Source: a virus
DNA length: 64,000 nucleotides
Reading direction: 5' to 3' (one strand)
Virus record (IMG/VR): IMGVR_UViG_3300046168_000070
Coordinates: 124,001-188,000 of that record
Of this stretch, positions 19,048 to 26,511 are shown piece after piece; position 1 is the first letter of the stretch, and every line of letters starts with the position of its first letter. The translations under genes were made by a program, and so were the position numbers. Under the pieces are notes generated by a model that saw nothing but the letters and a program-made list of their open reading frames with translations, was not told the DNA's origin and did not search any database.

Positions 19048-19956
19048 CTATTTAGTTTTTTTGGTTGGCTTTCTCGAGCTTGGTCTAGAGGTTTTTTTCG
19101 TTGCGGGCTTAGGCTTGCTAGCAGGAACCTTTTCGGCAATTTGTTCAACTTTTAATTCTTCTTCTTTTTTTGGATTTAATTCTTGATCCACTTCCTCTAC
19201 ATCTTCATTTAGATTGTCAAACTCTTCTTTGTCTGTGCTACTACTGAAGAACCAGTAGCTAATAAAAGTTGTGAGTTTATTTTTTATGTTGTTAAAAATA
19301 TCAGATTTGCCTTGCTCGTCAAAAAGGTAATATTGCTCTAACTTATCGTCGGCTGTAACACCTTCAAATAAAGGGACAAGCTCACTGTCTTCAGCTTCTT
19401 CTTCTTTAAAATAAGTTAAATTTACAACATACCACATAATAGCTTTATTTTGAGCTTTTGTATCTGCGGTATGGTTGAAAAGAGCTGAGTAGGCTGTCTC
19501 AAGATTAACAATACTTGTTCTCGTTTCAGTTAAATCTATTAATAGCTGTCGAATGACATTAAGATCTTCGGCGCTCTTTTTTTCTTTGCTTTGATATCTT
19601 TGGTATTCTGTCTGTAGTTCGCCTACTCTGGCGTAGTGTTTATTAAGTTCTAGAGCGTCATCCTCAGTCATCATACCTCCTAAGTCTGAGTATTTTTTAG
19701 AAAGCATAGCTTTAGTAAGAATTCCTTTTTTAATACAGCGACTCATTTCGATACTGTACTCCATGTCAGCCTCTTCCATTTGCCTACGGTTCGGTTGCTT
19801 AATGACAATCCTGTACCTCGTTGGCACTTCAATAGTTTTAGATACAGTTACTTTTTCAGGGTCGCCCGTTTCTTGATTAAACTCTGTTTTAGTTTCAGAT
19901 ATTTCTTTTGTTTGACTTACTTCTGTACTGAAGCTATAGATTTCTTTATTACTCAT
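19048..19956 (-). CDS. Putative tail assembly protein (302 aa), upstream of tape measure
   Basis: The N-terminal ~250 residues are mostly helical and charged. The C-terminal tail is Lys/Pro/Ser-rich (KPKPATKKTSRPSSRKPT) and probably disordered. A hydrophobic aromatic patch (FISYWFFSSS) lies near residue 237. No named domain is visible. It sits in the same minus-strand run as the tape measure, two genes ahead of it, which is the usual place for a gpG-like tail assembly chaperone. The gene ends in an A7 run, but both alternative frames stop within about 22 nt, so no fusion product is predicted. The ATG has no Shine-Dalgarno sequence. Confidence 0.55.
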   Translation of the reverse strand: MSNKEIYSFSTEVSQTKEISETKTEFNQETGDPEKVTVSKTIEVPTRYRIVIKQPNRRQMEEADMEYSIEMSRCIKKGILTKAMLSKKYSDLGGMMTEDDALELNKHYARVGELQTEYQRYQSKEKKSAEDLNVIRQLLIDLTETRTSIVNLETAYSALFNHTADTKAQNKAIMWYVVNLTYFKEEEAEDSELVPLFEGVTADDKLEQYYLFDEQGKSDIFNNIKNKLTTFISYWFFSSSTDKEEFDNLNEDVEEVDQELNPKKEEELKVEQIAEKVPASKPKPATKKTSRPSSRKPTKKTK

Positions 19957-19964
19957 AATATATT

Positions 19965-20255
19965 TTATTTTTTAAACTCAAAAATTAAATCAATTTTTTC
20001 AAATTCAGAATTATTTTTCCGAACTGATTCATTCCCCATGTCTAATACTTTCTTTCGAATAGATTGTAATTTTTCATAATCGAAGTAATCAGCCATATTA
20101 ATTAATCCTTCATGTTCTTCAGGTAAGGAATGCTTGAGTTTTAAAAATATCCTCTGATGTTCAGAGTGTAGATCTTCAACAATATTTAAAAATCTTTTAA
20201 ACAGATCTTTAGTATGTTTTTCAATATTTTCTTCTATTAATTGTTTTGGTTCCAT
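19965..20255 (-). CDS. Small helical hypothetical protein (96 aa)
   Basis: A 96-residue, highly charged, probably all-helical protein (ENIEKHTKDLFKRFLNIV, KKVLDMGNESVRK) with no recognised family. It is the first gene of the minus-strand tail operon. Unlike most starts here it has a clear purine-rich ribosome binding site (GGAAAGG about 3 nt before the ATG). A GTGTAA box lies 27 nt upstream, so this transcript would carry a true leader. The position suggests a tail or head-tail joining accessory factor; function unknown. Confidence 0.6.
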   Translation of the reverse strand: MEPKQLIEENIEKHTKDLFKRFLNIVEDLHSEHQRIFLKLKHSLPEEHEGLINMADYFDYEKLQSIRKKVLDMGNESVRKNNSEFEKIDLIFEFKK

Positions 20256-20282
20256 AAGCCTTTCCTTTTACCTTAATTAAAA

Positions 20283-20308
20283 TTACACGATTTTCTTTTA
20301 ATGTGTAA
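20283..20308. promoter_or_regulatory. Divergent GTGTAA boxes between tail and neck operons
   Basis: TTACAC (20283-20288) and GTGTAA (20303-20308) form an inverted pair 14 nt apart in the only gap between the divergent operons. The leftward box is 27 nt from the 20255 start, the rightward box 9 nt from the 20318 start. It could be two back-to-back promoters or one dyad operator. Confidence 0.65.
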
Positions 20309-20317
20309 TAAAATATA

Positions 20318-20764
20318 ATGGTAGGACTATTCTCAGAATCTGATAAAGATGAAATAAGGCAGAGCTTTAAGCTACTTCATGATACATTTGGTAGAGAGGT
20401 ATTTATATATAAAGATGCTAAAAAAATAATTGTATCTTCTGACTCTACATTTAATTCTGTTTATGGATTAGCTAATAACGGAACTCAATCAGTTGAATAT
20501 GAACCTGTTCAGCAGTCAATAAAAGCCAGAATAATATATGGTAAGCAGCAAAACGAATCAAATTTTCCTGGCACAAGCGTAAACGCAGAGTTATCCGAGG
20601 GAGAAGTAAAAATTACTGTAACGAAAGAAGATTATAATAATTTTGTTAAAGATGCTAAGCGGGCAGAAATCGATGGCGAGAAATTTATTTTTATAAGTGA
20701 TCCAAGGCCTCAAGGAATGTTTGGGCCTGATTATTATTCATTTATGCTAAGGAGAGCTCAATGA
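20318..20764 (+). CDS. Putative head-closure/neck protein (148 aa)
   Basis: This is the first gene of the plus-strand neck/tail-tube run. It opens MVGLFSESDKDEIRQSFKLL, followed by a beta-rich body. The size and order (this gene, a 199-aa gene with a GRSWxxGIExGxSGLG signature, a 424-aa gene, tail tube) match head-closure or stopper genes in other tailed phages. The sequence alone is not diagnostic. A GTGTAA box lies 9 nt before the ATG; no Shine-Dalgarno sequence is present. Its stop overlaps the next start (ATGA). Confidence 0.5.
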   Translation: MVGLFSESDKDEIRQSFKLLHDTFGREVFIYKDAKKIIVSSDSTFNSVYGLANNGTQSVEYEPVQQSIKARIIYGKQQNESNFPGTSVNAELSEGEVKITVTKEDYNNFVKDAKRAEIDGEKFIFISDPRPQGMFGPDYYSFMLRRAQ

Positions 20765-21360
20765 TCAATCAAATATTGGCCAACAAAATAATTGAACAGC
20801 AATTAATGAAGCAACCTTCCGCTCTTAAGAGCCTGAGAGTTCATGCCTTAAGGGAAGTCGAAACAGAAATAAACATAATCAAAAAAGAAATGTTGTACGA
20901 ATTTCAAAATCATCCAATCACTAGAGAAATAGAAATGGGGCCAAACGGGCAAAATATAAGCGGAACCTTGGGTGGCAAAGGTAATTTATTTACATTTATA
21001 GGTTTTGATAAAAATGATAAACCAACCCTTCCAATAAAAGAATACTTATTAAAAGTTAGTGTGGCTTATAAAAGAATGGAGAAAGGGCGTTTTATATTTG
21101 ACATAACATATCCTTCTAAGGAAGAATTATTCTCAATAACTCCAATGCCTTGGGCCTCGGGAAGAAGCTGGTTAAAGGGTATAGAGCTAGGCATGTCTGG
21201 ATTAGGAATGTATTTACATAAATCAGGAGACCCTATCAGAGTTAGTCGCTCAGGGCAGGCTATACAAGTTAAGGGCAAAATTAGTCCTGGCAAGTTTACA
21301 AATACATCATATATTTCTAAAATAATTAATAACTTTACGGCAAAAATACAAAAATTATGA
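20761..21360 (+). CDS. Neck / tail-completion protein (199 aa)
   Basis: The C-terminal half contains PMPWASGRSWLKGIELGMSG, then SRSGQAIQVKG, then FTNTSYISKIINNF. I recall this pattern from neck proteins of marine phages, encoded between the head-closure and tail-tube genes. The N-terminus is helical (LREVETEINIIKKEM). It overlaps its neighbours on both sides by 4 nt. A head-tail connector or tail-completion role is an inference from motif and position; an HK97-gp10-like fold is possible. Confidence 0.55.
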   Translation: MINQILANKIIEQQLMKQPSALKSLRVHALREVETEINIIKKEMLYEFQNHPITREIEMGPNGQNISGTLGGKGNLFTFIGFDKNDKPTLPIKEYLLKVSVAYKRMEKGRFIFDITYPSKEELFSITPMPWASGRSWLKGIELGMSGLGMYLHKSGDPIRVSRSGQAIQVKGKISPGKFTNTSYISKIINNFTAKIQKL

Positions 21361-22631
21361 AAGTAACATATCAACACGAGGTCACGACAAGCTTTGTCTT
21401 ATGGTTTGATCATTTTCTTTTATCAAAAGGACAGGCTTTTAAGAATCTTACAAGTACATTTTATCCTCAAGTTGATGCAAGACTTCCGAATAACGTAATA
21501 TATGCGTCTCCGCATAAACAGTGGGTTACTGATGCTAGCATTGCAGGTGCTACGATACCAAATGGAGTATACAATGATGGAGTCTTTGTGCCTAGAGGAA
21601 CTAGTGGATTAAAATTGGACTTCGAGAATGGTAGAGCTATACTGAACTCAGGGTTTTCAAGCTCCGCTAATATAACAGGAACATTTGCTCTTAAGGATTT
21701 TAATATATATGTCACTGATCAGAATGAAGAGGATTTAATAATTGAAAGCAACCATAAGATTAATAGTCGATTTTTTAGAGAAAACGCAGGAATACCTCCA
21801 TATGACCAAGTGGTTCCAGCTATATTTATATCAAATGATGGCTTCAAAAATGACCCTTTCGCTTTTGGCGGAGAAGATAAAACTACGACATATTTTAAAG
21901 CTGCAGTTATAGCCGAGAATCTTTATACGCTTGACGGCGTCCTTTCTATCTTTAATGATTCAAATAGGACTATATTTAGCAAGATTGATTTTGAAGACCA
22001 TCCAATGAATGAGTTTGGCGACTTTAAAAACGGCTCAAAAGTAGAAATATCTATTCCAAACTTAACTGCGAGCAGGTGGCATGGCGACCATACATACCAA
22101 TATGGAGGTACTTTTACTATAAAGAGTTACGAAATAAACTCTCAAACAAAATTCTCGATAATTTATAGCGCTGCTGGAAGTAATGCAAGTTTTAATTTTA
22201 ATAAAGAAACGAATGAAGTGACGGTATCTTACCCTAGATACGCACAAGATAGGACATTCTTTACTTGGACGCCTGGTGGCGGAAATGACTATATTAGTGT
22301 CGGCAGCGACCCTTCGCTGAGGGATATTATTAATTTTATTAATAGCCAGCCAGGGTTTACGGCATCGACTACTGCAACTGAATACAACACTTTTTATGAG
22401 ATTGCTCCTCCTGGGTTGAGTAGTGGAGAATATTATCCCGTGGATGATGTCTCTGATATTCGTACATATAATTACGAAACTTTAGCGGAAAAAACTAAAC
22501 AAGATTATTTTTTAATAGAATCTGTATCATGCTCTAGAATGTCAGATAATTTAAGAAAAGTTGTATTGGATAATTTATTTGTAGGTTTTATTGATTTCGA
22601 AGTGGCTCAAACTAGATTCCCTAGATTATAA
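21357..22631 (+). CDS. Putative tail terminator or neck protein (424 aa)
   Basis: The protein opens MKVTYQHEVTTSFVLWFDHF and is beta-rich. It ends with VLDNLFVGFIDFEVAQTRF, a hydrophobic closing strand that may mediate oligomer contacts. It lies between a neck gene and the major tail tube, where tail terminators are usually found, but it is more than twice the usual size, so it may carry extra domains or be a different neck component. No signal peptide, membrane span or enzyme motif is visible. The 4-nt overlap with the upstream gene indicates coupled translation. Confidence 0.45.
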   Translation: MKVTYQHEVTTSFVLWFDHFLLSKGQAFKNLTSTFYPQVDARLPNNVIYASPHKQWVTDASIAGATIPNGVYNDGVFVPRGTSGLKLDFENGRAILNSGFSSSANITGTFALKDFNIYVTDQNEEDLIIESNHKINSRFFRENAGIPPYDQVVPAIFISNDGFKNDPFAFGGEDKTTTYFKAAVIAENLYTLDGVLSIFNDSNRTIFSKIDFEDHPMNEFGDFKNGSKVEISIPNLTASRWHGDHTYQYGGTFTIKSYEINSQTKFSIIYSAAGSNASFNFNKETNEVTVSYPRYAQDRTFFTWTPGGGNDYISVGSDPSLRDIINFINSQPGFTASTTATEYNTFYEIAPPGLSSGEYYPVDDVSDIRTYNYETLAEKTKQDYFLIESVSCSRMSDNLRKVVLDNLFVGFIDFEVAQTRFPRL

Positions 22632-22756
22632 AAAATTTTAAATTAATAACTAATTAAATTAAATAAAATTTAAGAATCTTACAGGAAAGATAAATAAAAA
22701 TTTCCCAAAAAACAAAAAAAAATGTAATCGAGCATATCATCTAATATTTTTTTATT
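22632..22756 (+). promoter_or_regulatory. Leader of the major tail-tube gene
   Basis: A 125-nt AT-rich gap before the tail tube. It holds a weak inverted repeat (GGAAA at 22684-22688, TTTCC at 22701-22705) and a TGTAAT hexamer at 22723-22728, a relaxed form of the GTGTAAT box, 28 nt before the ATG. There is no Shine-Dalgarno sequence directly before the start. An independent promoter would fit the strong terminator placed after the same gene. Confidence 0.35.
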
Positions 22757-23944
22757 ATGGCTAGAAACAGAGTTATATACCAAAGTGAAGCGTTATTCGT
22801 CAGTCCAAATTCTACGGGCTATCATTTTTCTGGAGAAGATTCAGCAGGAATTTCGATGGCTACTGGAATCCTTGGAGTAGGAGGAACGCATGTAAGAGAT
22901 TCGGGCAATATGGTGTCCCAGTTAAGTCGGGTACAGAGTGCGAATTATAGTTTTACAATTAATAGGACCGATATCAATGAATTTGGAAGATTGGCGCGTA
23001 TCGACGCTTTGATTACCGAATCTCCAACGGTATCTTTAGACTTTACATATTATCCAATCGATGGAAAGAACGAGGCATTGCTTAAGTTCGAAACCGACGG
23101 AACGACTAACTGCATTAAAAACCACCTTAACGACACAGTTGGTTCAAACTTTTTTATCCAAACAACTGCAGAAGGTACTGATGTTGCTGGTAATACAGAA
23201 GCTGATAGCACAAAAACTACAATTGGTTTAGGAAACGGATTCTTGTCTGATTATACATTTGATGCTTCTGTCGGAAGTATTCCTACGGCCAGTGTTACAA
23301 TTGAAGGTTTCAACATGAAGGCTGATCAAGGGGTCACAGGTAATAATATTCCAGCAGTTACTCTTGAGGATGGAAGTCCTATTGATGAAATTCAGTATAG
23401 CTTACCTTCTGGTAGTACTGGAGATCATGGTCTCGCGGCACTTCGTCCTGGTGACTTAAAACTTCTTTTCCCATCAGACTCAGCTTTGATTACTAATACA
23501 TCTGGAGAAGGCGGCGGAACTGCGGCTCACGTTCAAAGTGTTAGCTTTAATATCCCAATGTCAAGAACTCCAATTGAAAGACTAGGTAGTGTATTCCCTT
23601 ATGTTCGTGTGCCTGATGTGCCATTGAATGCAAGTTTTACAATTAACGCTTTAGTGGCAGATATTGGAACTGGAAACCTTGCTATTTTAATTGACAACGA
23701 AGAAAAGCAAGAACTAACTGTAGAAATGACTAACCCAGCAGATAATAGTAAGACTATGTCATTTACTATCAAGGGAGCCTTACTAGACTCAGAGTCATTT
23801 AGTTCGGATATTGGAGGCAACAAAACTGTAGACATGACTTTCACAACTCAGGTCGGTGGTCCAGAAGATACTGAAAACGGTGTTTTCATCTCAGGTATGT
23901 ATGATACTAATTATCTCCCTGACTATAGTAACGTCACGCAATAG
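22757..23944 (+). CDS. Major tail tube protein (395 aa)
   Basis: Beta-rich protein in the tail-tube position. Landmarks shared with its two paralogues here are RVQSANYSFTINRTDI, GFLSDYTFDASVGSIPTASV and VQSVSFNIPMSRTPIERLG. The two-part layout (N-half with the SVGSIPxASV strand, C-half opening VQSxSxxIPxxR) suggests a duplicated tube fold. It is flanked by its own leader and by the best intrinsic terminator in the window, as expected for a very abundant virion protein. Its codons look more selected than those of its neighbours (more GGT, AAC and ACT). The assignment rests on position, paralogy and expression signals, not on a named family signature. Confidence 0.7.
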   Translation: MARNRVIYQSEALFVSPNSTGYHFSGEDSAGISMATGILGVGGTHVRDSGNMVSQLSRVQSANYSFTINRTDINEFGRLARIDALITESPTVSLDFTYYPIDGKNEALLKFETDGTTNCIKNHLNDTVGSNFFIQTTAEGTDVAGNTEADSTKTTIGLGNGFLSDYTFDASVGSIPTASVTIEGFNMKADQGVTGNNIPAVTLEDGSPIDEIQYSLPSGSTGDHGLAALRPGDLKLLFPSDSALITNTSGEGGGTAAHVQSVSFNIPMSRTPIERLGSVFPYVRVPDVPLNASFTINALVADIGTGNLAILIDNEEKQELTVEMTNPADNSKTMSFTIKGALLDSESFSSDIGGNKTVDMTFTTQVGGPEDTENGVFISGMYDTNYLPDYSNVTQ

Positions 23945-23975
23945 CCTTAATTTAGAGATGTAATCTCTTAACTAT

Positions 23976-24004
23976 AAAAACACCCCGAAAGGGGTGTTTT
24001 TTTA
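23976..24004 (+). terminator. Strong intrinsic terminator after the tail-tube gene
   Basis: A perfect 7-bp stem, ACACCCC (23980-23986) with GGGGTGT (23991-23997), closes a GAAA tetraloop and runs into a T7 tract. It is the clearest rho-independent terminator in the window and lies 32 nt after the major tail-tube stop. A smaller hairpin (AGAGAT/ATCTCT, 23954-23968) precedes it. Confidence 0.92.
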
Positions 24005-24006
24005 TT

Positions 24007-24012
24007 GTGTAA
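24007..24012 (+). promoter_or_regulatory. GTGTAA box, tail-tube paralogue
   Basis: GTGTAAAT directly after the terminator T-tract and 8 nt before the GTG start at 24021. Its place immediately after a terminator supports a promoter role. Confidence 0.55.
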
Positions 24013-24020
24013 ATATATGT

Positions 24021-26492
24021 GTGAAAGGTAAAATATCATATGAATCAGCTGGAATACTAATAGGTCCGTCGCCAGCCTTTTCTCCGCATACGGGAGAAGA
24101 TAGCTATTGTATGATGGATCAGGTTAATAGAGTCCAGGATGCTAATTTTAGTTTTTCTATAGAAAGACAAGACATAAAGCAAATTAATTCTTTTACGATG
24201 GCTGATAGGAAAGTAGTTTCTCAGCCAGAGGTTAATTTAAGTTTTTCTTATTTATTAACGAATTCATTTAATGAAAGAAAATTTGGATTTCATATTGGAG
24301 ACGAAGAAAACTATTCCGCAATAAAAAATTTTTATGATAAAACTGTAGAAGATAGAAATTTATTTTTTTTAATAACAAATCGAGAAGGTAGACATTTAGA
24401 GTTTGCCACTAATATACATGAAGAAGCTTATAGAGATGAGCCTTTTACAGCCTCTATTGGCGCAGCTACTCAAGAGAATGAGATTGATGCTGATGTAAAA
24501 ATGTATGATTTTAAAGATTATGATATCATTGGATTTGGAAATAGTTTCCTAACAAATTATTCCGTTTCAGCTGCTATAGGCTCTTATCCTTCAGCTAGCG
24601 TTGATTGGTCTTGTTGTAACATGAAGTTCGATAAACAAGATGAATCTGAAAATATCACAAGAGGAATATCAAGTTCGCAAACTTTTACAGGTTGCCTTTC
24701 TAATATAGTTAAGCAAGGAGGGCAGGAGATGGCGGGCCCTGAATCACTAGGCCAAGAAGTTATCATTTATAATAATGCAGTTAATGATGGAAGTCAAACA
24801 TATTTTTTTGATAAAGAAGATAGCGCTTTAGTTTTAATACATCCAGATTGCGTAAGAAAAAGAGGTAAATGTAATAATTTAATAGATCCAGAAAAGTTCT
24901 CATTCGAATATGATGTTTCTTTGCCTGTTTCTCTAAATAGGGATCAGTTTGATAGATCTGAAAAAGAAAGGCATTTTAGGGTGGAGGTAGATCTGGATAT
25001 AGGAGTATTTGATGAAGAGGGCGCTTTTATTCAAGATGCAGATTTCACTTTATCTGATGTAGAGGTTTTTTTAGTGAAAGAAAATGAGTCAGGAAAAATT
25101 AAGAAATTAATACATGAATATGGGCAAGGTTATGGATACAAAAAATTTAGGGTTAGAAACGTAGAAAATCAAATAAAAATCTTTTGGGATGATCATGACG
25201 CTGGTCATCTTGACTTGAGTGCGTTTATGGATAGTGATGTAAAAGCTACTTGGTCTTTGCATATATCTTCTTTTGCTGGCGGAAGATTAAATGAATTTAA
25301 TGTTTCAGCTGTGGTTCCAATATATCATGATATACCAGCCATCAATAGACAAACTGGCGATATTGCGAATAGGCCGAAATACAATATTATAGCTAATGAT
25401 TTTATTTATCCAGAACATATAAACGCGCTATTGCCAGGAGATGTCGTTTTAGAGTTGGAAAATCCTAATGTAGGTGGTACTAAATTATTAAATGATGATA
25501 ATAGTGTTAATATTCAGTCTTTCCAGATGGAGATACCTCTTGCTAGGGAAAATTTATTTAAATTAGGATCTAGATATGTTTGCGATAGAAAATTATTATT
25601 TCCACAATTACCAACTATCTCTATAACATTAATTGTTGATAAATTACTACAAGGAGAGTTGCATCAAATATTTAATAGAGACAAAAAATATAATTTTAAT
25701 ATTAAATTAAAGAAAAATTTTGAAAAAGCTAATGCTTTGCCAGGTAGTCCACACTATATTGAAAATGAAAAAATATACGAGTCAGATTATTCAAAAACTT
25801 TAATTGAGGGTAATTGTGACAATTCAAATAAAGCTGGAGATTGGGTGGGGACAGAAGTTACTCAAGGTAGATATTATAAAAATTTACGGCATGAAGGTGG
25901 TTGGATCTATTATTCAGAAGATGACTCTCAGAGAAGAATTTCAGTTAACTATATGGGTACAGTTTTTAAAATAGTGAATCCAGAAGATCAGATTGCCCCT
26001 TTTCTCTTAGTGACAACGAAAGATATCCCTGCAAACTATAAGATGAGAATTTTAGAGAGTGGCGAATATGCACAAACTGTATCTAAGGAAGATGGTATTT
26101 ACAAAAGGAAAAGCGGTAAATATATAGGATCAATTAAAGATGAAGCTGCTGATAAAAATGCATGCGAAGATCGAAAAGTTTATTTAGGGGTAGATCGATA
26201 TGAAGACCCAAGGTATTTTGGGAATGAAAATGAAGAATCCGTTAGGGAAGATTTTATAATATACAAAATAAGGGGAGCTAAATTAGTCTCTCAAGATTAT
26301 ACTTTAGGTTTGTCTGATATGATGGAGTGTAATTTGAGTTTTGATTTCGAAATATCACCTGAATATGGATTTCATATACAAGGAGCGGGAGAACCTATAT
26401 CTCAAGAGCATAACTTTTTAATATTTCAAGAAGATCAACCTTTTATGATTACTATGGAAGATTCCGACTTGCCTATTTCTTTAAGGAGCTAA
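24021..26492 (+). CDS. Large tail-tube paralogue (823 aa)
   Basis: I choose the GTG at 24021 because MKGKISYESAGILIGPSPAF aligns with the start of the major tail tube; the longer frame would begin inside the terminator. Shared blocks are RVQDANFSFSIERQDI, FLTNYSVSAAIGSYPSASVD and IQSFQMEIPLARENLFKLG. Two insertions double its length: one between the tube halves (about residues 290-450, predicted beta-rich) and one near the C-terminus (about 590-740). It is probably a minor tail component, such as a tube initiator, terminal ring or decorated tube variant. No enzyme motif is seen. A GTGTAA box lies 8 nt upstream. Confidence 0.65.
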   Translation: MKGKISYESAGILIGPSPAFSPHTGEDSYCMMDQVNRVQDANFSFSIERQDIKQINSFTMADRKVVSQPEVNLSFSYLLTNSFNERKFGFHIGDEENYSAIKNFYDKTVEDRNLFFLITNREGRHLEFATNIHEEAYRDEPFTASIGAATQENEIDADVKMYDFKDYDIIGFGNSFLTNYSVSAAIGSYPSASVDWSCCNMKFDKQDESENITRGISSSQTFTGCLSNIVKQGGQEMAGPESLGQEVIIYNNAVNDGSQTYFFDKEDSALVLIHPDCVRKRGKCNNLIDPEKFSFEYDVSLPVSLNRDQFDRSEKERHFRVEVDLDIGVFDEEGAFIQDADFTLSDVEVFLVKENESGKIKKLIHEYGQGYGYKKFRVRNVENQIKIFWDDHDAGHLDLSAFMDSDVKATWSLHISSFAGGRLNEFNVSAVVPIYHDIPAINRQTGDIANRPKYNIIANDFIYPEHINALLPGDVVLELENPNVGGTKLLNDDNSVNIQSFQMEIPLARENLFKLGSRYVCDRKLLFPQLPTISITLIVDKLLQGELHQIFNRDKKYNFNIKLKKNFEKANALPGSPHYIENEKIYESDYSKTLIEGNCDNSNKAGDWVGTEVTQGRYYKNLRHEGGWIYYSEDDSQRRISVNYMGTVFKIVNPEDQIAPFLLVTTKDIPANYKMRILESGEYAQTVSKEDGIYKRKSGKYIGSIKDEAADKNACEDRKVYLGVDRYEDPRYFGNENEESVREDFIIYKIRGAKLVSQDYTLGLSDMMECNLSFDFEISPEYGFHIQGAGEPISQEHNFLIFQEDQPFMITMEDSDLPISLRS

Positions 26493-26496
26493 AATA

Positions 26497-26502
26497 GTGT
26501 AA
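26497..26502 (+). promoter_or_regulatory. GTGTAA box, 2755-aa fibre gene
   Basis: GTGTAATT 9 nt before the ATG at 26512. An AGGAG at 26484-26488 lies 23 nt from the ATG, too far to act as its ribosome binding site. Confidence 0.55.
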
Positions 26503-26511
26503 TTTTAAAAA

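Noticed and set aside
19037-19065. A7 run at the end of the 302-aa gene as a G/GT-type programmed frameshift into the next gene
   Set aside because: The -1 frame stops at once (TAA) and the +1 frame within about 22 nt; the downstream gene's frame has a TAA before the join.
23994-24020. GTG start at 23994 for the 823-aa tail-tube paralogue
   Set aside because: It lies inside the terminator stem; the GTG at 24021 matches the paralogue's N-terminus.
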